Below are positions 1-6,739 of a stretch of DNA of 18,392 nt, piece after piece. Numbering within the stretch: the stretch's first letter is position 1; every line of letters begins with the position of its first letter. The notes beneath the pieces were generated by a model. It was given only the letters and a program-made list of their open reading frames with translations. It was not told the origin of the DNA and made no database searches. Source of the DNA: JBBSOK01 sp038259825 (GTDB lineage Bacteria > Bacteroidota > Bacteroidia > Flavobacteriales > Flavobacteriaceae); the NCBI GenBank assembly GCA_038259825.1, contig JBBSOK010000057.1, forward strand, positions 1-18,392. The letters are read 5' to 3'. A program made the position numbers and the translations under genes.

Positions 1-195
1 CACGGACCAAAATCTTGGGTTTCAATAACATTGACCGAAGGAAAATTTAGGCAAGTACGTAAAATGACTGCGGCAGTTGGTTTTCCAACGTTGCGTTTAG
101 TTCGTGTTCGTATTGGCGATGTTAAATTGGAGATTAAAATTGGCGAAGTAGCTCCTATTAATTTAGATTTGAAGTTTCCTAAAGACTCTCTATAA
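1..195 (+). CDS. rRNA pseudouridine synthase, RsuA/RluB/RluE family (3' part only)
   Basis: The first 64 codons in frame 1 are open and end at a TAA at 193-195, so this is the C-terminal end of a gene that begins before the window. The peptide contains EGKFRQVRKM, then VGFPTLRLVRVRIGD. This matches the conserved tail of the RsuA/RluB/RluE/RluF family, usually EGK-RQVRRM followed by VGFP-LRLVR-IG. These enzymes convert specific uridines of 16S or 23S rRNA to pseudouridine. The catalytic Asp and any S4 domain lie outside the window. The short form of the tail suits RluE-like enzymes, but the subfamily and target uridine cannot be fixed from this piece. The gene is convergent with the next one, only 19 bp away, and I see no hairpin terminator between them. 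Confidence 0.85.
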   Translation, partial: HGPKSWVSITLTEGKFRQVRKMTAAVGFPTLRLVRVRIGDVKLEIKIGEVAPINLDLKFPKDSL

Positions 196-214
196 AGTAG
201 TCTGAGTCCTTGTT

Positions 215-670
215 TTAAGATAATTCGAGAGCAAAGACAGGTTTGTTATCTTCAAATTCAAATAATTTTGAATAATCCATTACATTAGTAATCCCGTCCA
301 ATGCGCAAAGATGTTCTACAGTTGCAGAAAGGCCGTTGAATAGAATATCTTTATCCAAAGCTTGAATTTGCCTACTTCCCTTATTTGAAAATGGAATACT
401 GTAGCCACAGGCTTCTAAAAAAACAGCTTCAATTTTTAATAATTCTGAAGGTGTGTAGCCGTTTATTCTTTTCCCAAAAGCCTCATTAACTTGTCCAACA
501 TAATTTAGGACAGTAGACCCGTGCGCGTCCGTTAAATGTTTCCAAGCGTCCCTATTATCACAAATATTGCCAACTGCACAACTTTTACAGCATTCGGGAT
601 TTAAAGTTCCGTCGTGAAAAGCAATGTACAATTTACTTATGGCGTGGTTTAAACGGGAACTTGATTTCAT
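215..670 (-). CDS. Conserved flavobacterial protein with a CCxxC...C cluster (151 aa)
   Basis: This is a soluble 151-residue protein with no signal peptide or membrane segment. Near residues 27-37 it carries PECCKSCAVGNIC, a compact Cys cluster that could bind metal or an Fe-S cluster, followed by the motif NRDAWKHL. The middle part (NYVGQVNEAFGKRINGYTPSELLKIEAVFLEACGYS) is predicted to be helical, with another Cys. From memory, close relatives in Flavobacteria are often labelled Na(+)-translocating NADH-quinone reductase subunit F. No flavin, NADH or 2Fe-2S ferredoxin motif of real NqrF is visible and the protein is far too short, so I do not accept that name. The ATG at 668-670 is the first in frame, with an AAGG stretch about 12 nt upstream. 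A perfect 7-bp dyad lies about 44 bp upstream and may be an operator. Function unknown. Confidence 0.85.
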   Translation of the reverse strand: MKSSSRLNHAISKLYIAFHDGTLNPECCKSCAVGNICDNRDAWKHLTDAHGSTVLNYVGQVNEAFGKRINGYTPSELLKIEAVFLEACGYSIPFSNKGSRQIQALDKDILFNGLSATVEHLCALDGITNVMDYSKLFEFEDNKPVFALELS

Positions 671-713
671 AATACTTTTATTTACCTTCTAAAATAAGAA
701 ATAAGTTCGAAAA

Positions 714-730
714 TTGTTTAAAATAAACAA
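714..730. promoter_or_regulatory. Perfect dyad TTGTTTA-N3-TAAACAA, candidate operator
   Basis: Two 7-bp arms are exactly inverted around a 3-bp spacer. The site lies in the 107-bp gap between the topoisomerase stop and the start of the 151-aa gene, about 44 bp upstream of that start. The size and symmetry fit a homodimeric regulator binding site. AT-rich DNA makes chance dyads fairly common, so the role is inferred only. Confidence 0.3.
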
Positions 731-777
731 CTTTTAACAATATGATAATTAGATGCGTTTTTAAAATTTTTGTTATA

Positions 778-1767
778 TTATTTATCTTTCAACCTATTGC
801 GAAGCATACACAAAACACCAATTTCTTCTTTTGAAAGATTTTCTGCATCTTTCAACAACTTAACAATTTCTTTTTCGAAAAATTGAAGCGTTCTTCCTTG
901 CATATAATCATCTATAATTCGCGGATCTATATATGAACTTCTAGCAACGGATGGTGTATTACCCAACCTCTCGGAAACACGATTTACAGCCTCTTTCACG
1001 TTTTTGTCCAAGATTTTTTGATCTTCTTTATCTACAACTCCCAATTCATCCAAAGCTATAGCTGCAATCATAGTCCCTGCCCACGTTCTAAAATCCTTGG
1101 CTGAAAAATCATCACCCATAACTTCATGGATATAGGCATTTAAATCGTCACTTTTTACATCAACAATATTGTTATCCTCATCAAGATATTTGAAGATTTC
1201 ATAACCTGGCAAATCATCAATTTCTTGAACAATTTTAGCTAATTTTTTATCTACCACGTGTTTTTCTTGATCTTGACCTGATTTACCGTTGTAGGAGAAA
1301 ATCATTTCGTCTCCTTCTATTTTAAGATGTTTGTGCCGCATAGTAGTTAATCCATATGTGGCATTCTCTTTTGAGTACGACTCACTTCCCGGTCTAAAGA
1401 AAGCAGATTCTAATAATCTTACCATAGTTGCCAATACCTTTTCCCTATTTAAGGTTTTTTTGCGCAGATGTTGTCCTGTAACGCGGCGCATCTTCTCCAA
1501 TTGATCGGCAAAATCTATTATTCTATCAAATTTTTTGGCATTTTGCCTTTCAGTATGTTTCGCGGAGTATATATATTGTTTTCGGTTTTTTTCATCTCTT
1601 CCAGTCACCAAAAGATCTTTCTTTCTATTCACACTTATTTCAACCTCTTCCCAAGCGGGTGGGATAACGAGCGATTTAATCCAATCTTTTATTTCTTTAT
1701 CCTTAATGGTTTTTCCATTTTTATCTTTATAAGTAAAACCTTTACCGTGTTTTTTTCTAGCGTACAT
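778..1767 (-). CDS. DNA topoisomerase IB (poxvirus/bacterial type)
   Basis: This 329-aa protein is a small type IB topoisomerase, which nicks one strand through a 3'-phosphotyrosine and relaxes supercoils without ATP. All five active-site positions can be placed: Arg125 in FFRPGSESY, Lys162 in YNGKSGQ, Arg227 in KDFRTWAGT, Asn270 in LGNTPSVA and the nucleophile Tyr279 in RSSYIDPR. The spacing R-K 37, K-R 65 and N-Y 9 matches what I recall of the Deinococcus enzyme (Arg137, Lys174, Arg239, Asn280, Tyr289). As there, Asn replaces the His seen in vaccinia and nuclear enzymes. The N-terminal part (about 1-90) is the bacterial Topo IB N-terminal domain, including SLVIPPAWEEVEI. The length is normal for bacterial members. 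It is not the essential type IA or gyrase enzyme; its cellular role in bacteria is poorly known. Transcription starts in the AT-rich gap below tRNA-Asn. Confidence 0.95.
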   Translation of the reverse strand: MYARKKHGKGFTYKDKNGKTIKDKEIKDWIKSLVIPPAWEEVEISVNRKKDLLVTGRDEKNRKQYIYSAKHTERQNAKKFDRIIDFADQLEKMRRVTGQHLRKKTLNREKVLATMVRLLESAFFRPGSESYSKENATYGLTTMRHKHLKIEGDEMIFSYNGKSGQDQEKHVVDKKLAKIVQEIDDLPGYEIFKYLDEDNNIVDVKSDDLNAYIHEVMGDDFSAKDFRTWAGTMIAAIALDELGVVDKEDQKILDKNVKEAVNRVSERLGNTPSVARSSYIDPRIIDDYMQGRTLQFFEKEIVKLLKDAENLSKEEIGVLCMLRNRLKDK

Positions 1768-1904
1768 TTTCTTTTTTTGATATAAAATTAAAGATTAATT
1801 TTCATAGCAATTAACGCATTTCGGAAAAAAATTAAAGGATTAAGACTAAAAGCATATTCATTATTATGTTTTAAAACTTGTAGTAAAAGGAGAAAAGAAA
1901 AGCA

Positions 1905-1937
1905 ACAAAAAAGCCTAACGTTTTCACGTCAGGCTTT
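1905..1937 (-). terminator. Intrinsic terminator after tRNA-Asn
   Basis: Read on the minus strand, an 11-bp stem (AAAGCCTGACG / CGTTAGGCTTT, one G-U pair) closes a 6-nt loop and runs into a T-rich tract. It begins 5 nt after the tRNA 3' end, so it most likely ends the tRNA transcript and insulates the topoisomerase gene. Confidence 0.8.
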
Positions 1938-1942
1938 GTTTG

Positions 1943-2016
1943 CTCCTCTTCTTGGGCTCGAACCAAGGACCCTCTGATTAACAGTCAGATGCTCTAACCA
2001 ACTGAGCTAAAGAGGA
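1943..2016 (-). tRNA. tRNA-Asn (anticodon GTT)
   Basis: On the minus strand the 7-bp acceptor stem TCCTCTT/AAGAGGA, the D arm (GCTCAGTTGGTTAGAGC), the anticodon arm TCTGA-CTGTTAA-TCAGA and the T arm CTTGG-TTCGAGC-CCAAG fold into a complete cloverleaf with a G discriminator base. The central triplet of the anticodon loop is GTT, which reads AAC and AAU codons. The CCA end is not encoded and must be added after transcription. A promoter match lies about 65 nt upstream and a terminator follows directly, so this is a single-gene transcription unit. Confidence 0.97.
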
Positions 2017-2080
2017 ATTTATGTCTTGCCTTCTCTAATTTTATCTTATTTAGATAAATTTCAAGTGTTGCAGGCGGGTG

Positions 2081-2110
2081 CAAATATACCTAATTTTTGT
2101 TTTCTTCAAA
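2081..2110 (-). promoter_or_regulatory. Bacteroidetes-type promoter for tRNA-Asn
   Basis: On the minus strand a TTTG (-33 region, 2107-2110) is followed after 18 nt by TATATTTG (complement of 2081-2088), a perfect TAnnTTTG -7 element. This matches the TTG-N17-20-TAnnTTTG consensus of Bacteroidetes primary sigma factors. The predicted start near 2075 leaves a leader of roughly 60 nt to be removed by tRNA processing. Confidence 0.7.
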
Positions 2111-2268
2111 ATATATTTTATTTTTTTTCCAAAATAAAATAATTCAATTTTTCTCTTTGAAATTTTAAATGATTTACTGCATAATTAAAATTTATGAAAC
2201 AGATAAAAGATCCTTCTTCAAGTAATTAGAAATAAAAGATTTAGGCAAAAACCATAGTTAAAAACCCG

Positions 2269-3918
2269 CTATTTATTCAGTATAACTTTTTTGAAACCAA
2301 TTTTTTTGTTGTTTTCTGAAAATACTTCAATCATATAAATACCGTTCGATAATTGCGAAATGTTAAAAGTAGCTTGTGTAGCTACATTGCCTATATTTTC
2401 ACTTTTAACCAAAGCACCAAGAACATTATAAATTTTCATAGAAACTATATTTTCTGAAACACTTTTCAAGTTTAATATTCCATCGCTATTAACTGGATTT
2501 GGGAATACAGTAACTTCATTTGAATTTTCTGAAAAATCGGCAACGTCCAAAACATCACTTATTGCTCGAAATGCATTTAGCCTTCCATAACCGTAATAAA
2601 TATCAAATCCTTGTCCATCTTCAGCAGGATCCCCAGTTTGATCGTCCGCTGTTTCACGAAAAATAGTTCTTATTTGCTCTGGTGTTAATGTTGGATTTTG
2701 TGCTAATAACAAAGATGCTACTCCAGCTACGTGCGGTGCCGCTTGTGATGTGCCGCCCCAATATGTACCGTAATTGCTATCCGACACACCTGCTATACCG
2801 TAAGTGAAATTACCTGGCGCAATAAGGTCTATATGAGAGCCATAGTTACTTCCACTATTTGGATCCCAAAAAAATGGATCGCTACGGTTGCCATCTGGAT
2901 CTATACTACCTACAGCAATAGTTTCTGCATAGGCTGCTGGATAGTAAGGCACAGCATTGTCAAAATTCATCATTGAAACAGTCATTACGCAACCTGCATT
3001 GTGAGCAAATATAACTGCTTCATGAAAAGCTGTAGAATCTCCACTCCCGCCAAAACTCATATTAATTACTTTAGCACCATTATTTACTGCATAGTACAAT
3101 GCATCTATAGCCCATTGTGCGGTTAGATATGCTCCATCTTGATTTAGCATTTTTACAGGCATTATTTTACTTTCCCAATTTATCCCCGCATAACCAATTC
3201 CATCATTTGGAATACTGCCCAATAGGCCAATTATATTACTACCGTGTCCCCAATCGTCCGCCAAGTTATTTGTCCCGTAAGCAAAATTATAACCGTCTAC
3301 ATCATCAATATATCCATTGTTATCATTGTCTATTCCATCTAAAACCTCACCTGTGTTTTTCCAAAGACGACCGGCAAGTTGTGGGTGATCCAAGTTTACA
3401 CCACTATCCAAAACAGCTATTATCATATTTGGATCGCCAGTTTCAAAATCCCAAGCTTCCGTCATTTTGATATCTGCCCCTTCAACAGACGGTGCAAGCG
3501 GAAATGTTCCCGTATTTTTTAAACCCCATTGGCGTGGAAACAAAGGTTCATTGGGTATAAAATCCAATGCGTCCATACATTGCCCACCAGAAGTTCCAGT
3601 ATAATTTGGCTCTACAAATTCAAAAATGTTTGTTTTTAAATATTCTGAAATAACCGAGCTTATGTCTTCCTTTTCTGAAAAGGATATAACGTAGGTGTTC
3701 TCTAATGCCGGGTTTCCAGTTCTTACAATTTTTTCAACTTCAAACTGTGATTGAACATTTTTCAGAATTGGCAACTTAAATTTTTCTTCAGCTGAAAGAC
3801 TTTTATTGTTGAAAGCAGTTTTTAGCTTTACGATAATGCTATTTTCAGCATAATTTCTTTCTTGAGACCAGCTAATGGTTTGAAAAAGAATAATTGAGAG
3901 TAACAGTATTTTTTTCAT
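2269..3918 (-). CDS. Secreted subtilisin-like (S8) serine protease with T9SS sorting domain
   Basis: This 549-aa exported endopeptidase starts with a signal peptide (residues 1 to about 18, MKKILLLSIILFQTISWS). A propeptide-like region follows to about residue 110. The S8 catalytic domain has Asp171 (AVLDSGVNLDHP), His225 (DDWGHGSN) and Ser391 (GGTSQAAPHVAG). The segment around Asn318 (VSMMNFDNAVPYYPAAY) takes the place of the usual AAGN oxyanion-hole motif. An Asp/Asn-rich loop at 194-209 (DGIDNDNNGYIDDVDG) resembles a calcium-binding insertion. The last 80 residues, from VFPNPV at 471 to the Lys549 end, are a Por secretion (type A) sorting domain, which sends cargo through the type IX system to the cell surface or medium. 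No good TAnnTTTG promoter was found in the 160 bp upstream. The gene appears monocistronic and may serve protein scavenging. Confidence 0.95.
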   Translation of the reverse strand: MKKILLLSIILFQTISWSQERNYAENSIIVKLKTAFNNKSLSAEEKFKLPILKNVQSQFEVEKIVRTGNPALENTYVISFSEKEDISSVISEYLKTNIFEFVEPNYTGTSGGQCMDALDFIPNEPLFPRQWGLKNTGTFPLAPSVEGADIKMTEAWDFETGDPNMIIAVLDSGVNLDHPQLAGRLWKNTGEVLDGIDNDNNGYIDDVDGYNFAYGTNNLADDWGHGSNIIGLLGSIPNDGIGYAGINWESKIMPVKMLNQDGAYLTAQWAIDALYYAVNNGAKVINMSFGGSGDSTAFHEAVIFAHNAGCVMTVSMMNFDNAVPYYPAAYAETIAVGSIDPDGNRSDPFFWDPNSGSNYGSHIDLIAPGNFTYGIAGVSDSNYGTYWGGTSQAAPHVAGVASLLLAQNPTLTPEQIRTIFRETADDQTGDPAEDGQGFDIYYGYGRLNAFRAISDVLDVADFSENSNEVTVFPNPVNSDGILNLKSVSENIVSMKIYNVLGALVKSENIGNVATQATFNISQLSNGIYMIEVFSENNKKIGFKKVILNK

Positions 3919-4083
3919 AATGGTTGTAGTTTAAAAAATGGTTAGAAAGTAATGTGTTTGATAACATCGAAAAAAATTGAAAATGTCATCAATATTTTCT
4001 TAAAATTAGTGAAAATTTTTCGAATACACCACACAACTATCTTGTTATCAGAAAGATAAAATAGGAAAAAATATTAATTCCAT

Positions 4084-4114
4084 AAAAAAAGTCCTGCAGA
4101 ACAGGACTTTTTTT
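4084..4114. terminator. Bidirectional intrinsic terminator
   Basis: A perfect stem GTCCTG/CAGGAC with a 5-nt loop is flanked by seven A on the left and seven T on the right, so it can act in both directions. It lies 18 bp past the stop of the site-2 protease gene and most likely ends that minus-strand transcript, insulating the protease gene downstream. Confidence 0.85.
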
Positions 4115-4132
4115 ATAATGTATTTTCATTTT

Positions 4133-5452
4133 TTAATTAAAAAGCCATTTGTAAATATCATTACCATTAGCCAGAAGTACCAAGGCAATTAAAATGAAGA
4201 AACCTACCATTTGAGCGTATTCCATAAATTTGTCATTCGGTTTTCTACCCGTAACTATTTCGTATAATAAAAACATTACGTGACCACCGTCTAATGCAGG
4301 TATAGGTAATATGTTCATAAAGGCAAGAATGATTGAAATTAGCGCTGTTGTTTCCCAAAAGCTTTGCCAGTTCCACGTATCCGGGAAAAGATTTCCTATT
4401 GCTCCAAAACCTCCGACTTGTTTTACGCCTTTTTCAGTAAATACATATTTAAACTGTTTTATATAATCTAACAATGTATTGTAACCATACGCTATACCAT
4501 CCGTCACACTTTCCCCAAAATTGTAATCTTTGTGGCTTGGTTTAATATCCGTAGCATAATTGTTAACTCCAATTAATCCAGTAGAATCTGGCTTTACTGT
4601 CATTGTAGATTCAAACCCATCTCTCATTACTTTTACGTAAATGTTCTCATCTTTATTCTGTTTTACTTTGGCGGTAAAATCTGTCCAATACGTAACTTTT
4701 TCATCATTCACGGAGGCAATTATATCACCTTTTTTAAAGCCAGCAGCTTCAGCAGGATAATTTGCCACAACAGTATCAATAATTGGCGATCTGTTTGGCT
4801 CAAAAGGTTGAAGGACATCACGTTTAAACATTATTGTTCCAGCATCTTCGGGTACGTTCAGCGTTTGTTCCGTGCCGTCCGCGTGTGCAACTGTTATAGT
4901 GTTTACATCTCTTAGAAAAAGATATTTGTTAATTAAGCGAACGTTTTCAAAATCCTTTCCATTTACTTGTAAAATTTGGTCACCATCTCTAAAACCATAT
5001 TCTTTAAACTGCTCATCAACACTAAAACCATTTGGTAAATCCGCTACTGTATACCTGTCCTGGCCATAAAAATAAAGTAAGCCAATATATATTACAAAGC
5101 CTACAATTATGTTTACCGTAACACCGCCTAGCATAATAATTAATCGCTGCCACGCCGGTTTACTTCTAAACTCCCAAGGTTGCGGTGGTTGTGCCATTTG
5201 CTCCTTGTCCATACTTTCATCTATCATCCCAGATATTTTCACATATCCGCCAAGTGGCAACCAACCAATACCGTAAACAGTTTCGCCTATTTTCTTTTTG
5301 AACAGTGCAAATTTTACATCAAAAAATAAAAAGAACTTTTCAACTCTCGTTTTAAAAATTTTTGCAGGTATATAATGCCCCAATTCATGAAGTACAATTA
5401 ACAAAGAAAGGCTTAAAAGTAGCTGAATAGCTTTAACAGCAAATGGACTCAT
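4133..5452 (-). CDS. rseP: RIP metalloprotease RseP (site-2 protease family)
   Basis: This 439-aa membrane zinc protease is of the M50/S2P family. In characterised bacteria it cuts anti-sigma factors or leftover signal peptides inside the membrane. The zinc site HELGH is at residues 22-26 in the first membrane helix. The second half of the site is MNILPIPALDGGH at about 379-391, where Asp388 is the third ligand. Two PDZ-like regions lie between them, at about 140-200 (GFRDGDQILQVNG) and 225-290 (GFKKGDIIASVND). Two PDZ domains are usual for RseP. A membrane segment near 103-128 and a final one near 413-429 complete the four-helix plan. The length is normal. In many Bacteroidetes a dxr gene precedes rseP; here the neighbour is a divergent SCO gene. 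A leader of about 100 nt contains a long inverted repeat. Confidence 0.95.
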   Translation of the reverse strand: MSPFAVKAIQLLLSLSLLIVLHELGHYIPAKIFKTRVEKFFLFFDVKFALFKKKIGETVYGIGWLPLGGYVKISGMIDESMDKEQMAQPPQPWEFRSKPAWQRLIIMLGGVTVNIIVGFVIYIGLLYFYGQDRYTVADLPNGFSVDEQFKEYGFRDGDQILQVNGKDFENVRLINKYLFLRDVNTITVAHADGTEQTLNVPEDAGTIMFKRDVLQPFEPNRSPIIDTVVANYPAEAAGFKKGDIIASVNDEKVTYWTDFTAKVKQNKDENIYVKVMRDGFESTMTVKPDSTGLIGVNNYATDIKPSHKDYNFGESVTDGIAYGYNTLLDYIKQFKYVFTEKGVKQVGGFGAIGNLFPDTWNWQSFWETTALISIILAFMNILPIPALDGGHVMFLLYEIVTGRKPNDKFMEYAQMVGFFILIALVLLANGNDIYKWLFN

Positions 5453-5518
5453 AGTCGTAATATAAATTTGTGGTTACGCGAGCAATTTTGGCCATTTTAC
5501 TACCAAAAGGACTCACAA

Positions 5519-5554
5519 AAATTTTTCAACTTTAGTATTTTAGTTGAAAAATTT
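5519..5554. repeat. Perfect 13-bp inverted repeat in the rseP leader
   Basis: The arms AAATTTTTCAACT and AGTTGAAAAATTT are exact inverted copies separated by 10 nt. The repeat lies in the divergent region between rseP and the SCO gene, just downstream of the likely rseP promoter (-7 element at 5562-5569). It has only two G/C pairs per arm and no following T-tract tied to a G/C stem, so it is a poor terminator. It could be a regulator binding site or an RNA hairpin in the 5' leader. Confidence 0.7.
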
Positions 5555-5561
5555 AAGCGCA

Positions 5562-5569
5562 CAAAAGTA
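5562..5569 (-). promoter_or_regulatory. Possible -7 element (TACTTTTG) for rseP
   Basis: The minus-strand octamer TACTTTTG matches TAnnTTTG exactly, about 110 bp upstream of the rseP start. No TTG is seen at the expected -33 distance, only a T-rich stretch. The call rests on the -7 element alone. Confidence 0.35.
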
Positions 5570-5631
5570 ATCTTTTAATATGTGCTAAAAAAATGATTGT
5601 TAAAAGACAAAATTCTATGAAAGACAGGCTG

Positions 5632-5639
5632 TAAATTTG
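5632..5639 (+). promoter_or_regulatory. Possible -7 element (TAAATTTG) for the SCO gene
   Basis: TAAATTTG matches TAnnTTTG exactly, and the predicted transcript start (about 5645) gives a leader of roughly 28 nt before the ATG at 5673. A -33 TTG is not clear at the right distance. This site also argues against an upstream TTG start at 5637, which would lie inside the promoter. Confidence 0.45.
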
Positions 5640-5672
5640 CAAGTTATATGCTCAAAATTTAAACTATACGCT

Positions 5673-6344
5673 ATGCTCGCTTTTTTTTCGAAGTATAAAT
5701 TTTTCGCAATTTTCTTATTCATATTATCTGCGATAATAATTACTATTATATATTCTGTCCTAAAACCAACAAAAGTTTTAAACATCTATCAACCTACCGA
5801 TGTTACTGCTGCCCTTGTAGATAGCACCATTCAATATAAAAATAAATATCACACTATCGCCCCTTTCAAATTAATCAATCAAAATGGTGATACTATAACT
5901 GATAAATATTACGAAAATAAAATTTACGTAGCAGATTTCTTTTTTACAACCTGCCAAACTATTTGCCCAATAATGACGGGACATATGGCACAAATACAAG
6001 AAAAATTAAAGGGTAATGATCACGTTTTACTTCTCTCCCACACTGTAATGCCTGAAGTTGATAGCGTTGCACAGCTAAAAAAATATGCAATTGAAAAAGG
6101 TGTAGATTCTGAAAAATGGAATTTGGTAACTGGAGATAAAAAACAAATTTATGACCTTGCCCGCAAAAGTTATATGGCTGCAAAAGATGTTGCCTATAAT
6201 AGTTATGATTTGGTACACACGGAAAACTTTGTGCTTGTAGACACAAAAAAAAGAGTTCGTGGTTTTTACGACGGCACCAAGCCTGAAGATATTGATAAAC
6301 TTTTGGATGATATTAAAATCCTTGAAAAAGAAGAAAAACAATAG
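5673..6344 (+). CDS. SCO1/SenC-family copper chaperone or thiol protein
   Basis: The protein is 223 aa from the ATG at 5673. An in-frame TTG at 5637 is rejected because it overlaps a -7 promoter element. One N-terminal membrane anchor (about residues 9-30) places the rest in the periplasm. The thioredoxin-like SCO domain carries the copper-binding CxxxC motif (Cys94 and Cys98 in TTCQTICPIM). The third ligand is His182 in DLVHTENFVLVD, and a conserved Asp (Asp130) follows HTVMPEV. SCO proteins deliver copper to the CuA site of cytochrome c oxidase and/or keep its cysteines reduced. The length is typical. A plus-strand block of feoA, feoB and a Cys-rich protein follows after 116 bp with its own likely promoter, so it is not certain that they share a transcript. 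Confidence 0.93.
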   Translation: MLAFFSKYKFFAIFLFILSAIIITIIYSVLKPTKVLNIYQPTDVTAALVDSTIQYKNKYHTIAPFKLINQNGDTITDKYYENKIYVADFFFTTCQTICPIMTGHMAQIQEKLKGNDHVLLLSHTVMPEVDSVAQLKKYAIEKGVDSEKWNLVTGDKKQIYDLARKSYMAAKDVAYNSYDLVHTENFVLVDTKKRVRGFYDGTKPEDIDKLLDDIKILEKEEKQ

Positions 6345-6422
6345 CTTTTTCGATAAATAAGTCAATTTTAAAACTTCGCAATAATTCTCAATTATGAATT
6401 CCTAATTCTGAATTAATTCAAT

Positions 6423-6430
6423 TACATTTG
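6423..6430 (+). promoter_or_regulatory. Possible -7 element (TACATTTG) for the feo genes
   Basis: TACATTTG is an exact TAnnTTTG match, 30 bp upstream of the feoA ATG, implying a leader of about 25 nt. No TTG is found at the -33 position. A weak -33 with a palindrome-rich upstream stretch (6396-6419) would suit an iron-regulated promoter, but that is inference. Confidence 0.45.
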
Positions 6431-6460
6431 CGTTGTTTAAAATCAATCTAAATAAAAAGA

Positions 6461-6685
6461 ATGCTTACAATAGCTTCATTAAAAAAAGGACAACGCGCCA
6501 TTATTAAAGATTTTTCGGTTGAAGTTGTACCGTTAAAGCTTTTGGAAATGGGATGTCTACCAGGTAATGAAGTTAGCCTTGTTCAAATTGCTCCATTTAA
6601 AGATCCTCTTTATTTAAATATAAATGGAAGTCATTTAGCAATCAGAAAAGAAACCGCATCACAGATTGAAATAGAATTAATTTAG
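6461..6685 (+). CDS. feoA: FeoA, ferrous iron transport accessory protein
   Basis: This 74-aa cytosolic protein has the SH3-like FeoA fold signature: MLTIASLKKGQRAIIKDF, then KLLEMGCLPGNEVSLVQIAPFKDPLYLNINGSHLAIRKE, ending in the beta strand IEIEL. The pattern L--G----I, LLEMG--PG--V and P----I-G---ALRK is characteristic of the family. FeoA is thought to bind or modulate FeoB during Fe(II) uptake. The length is normal. It lies 54 bp before feoB on the same strand, in the usual feoAB order, and is the first gene after the predicted promoter. Confidence 0.95.
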   Translation: MLTIASLKKGQRAIIKDFSVEVVPLKLLEMGCLPGNEVSLVQIAPFKDPLYLNINGSHLAIRKETASQIEIELI

Positions 6686-6739
6686 AGTAAATACACATTC
6701 AAAGCCCCATCAGAATTGCTCTGAAGCCCAAACTATAAT

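Noticed and set aside
215..670. Annotation as Na+-translocating NADH-quinone reductase subunit F
   Set aside because: No flavin, NADH or ferredoxin-type Fe-S motif and less than half the expected length.
1468..1785. Open frames on the plus strand opposite the topoisomerase
   Set aside because: The peptides are rich in Phe/Ser/Ile, as expected from the antisense of a Lys/Glu-rich gene, and show no family motif. Similar antisense frames in the protease, FeoB, fusion and MutS-like genes were left out for the same reason.
5637..5672. In-frame TTG start that would add 12 residues to the SCO protein
   Set aside because: It overlaps the TAAATTTG promoter element, and the added residues come before a normal membrane anchor. 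The ATG at 5673 is preferred.
6396..6419. Palindromes GAATTC and GAATTAATTC upstream of feoA as an iron-repressor operator
   Set aside because: They do not match a Fur or DtxR box I can recognise, and such AT-rich palindromes are common in this DNA.
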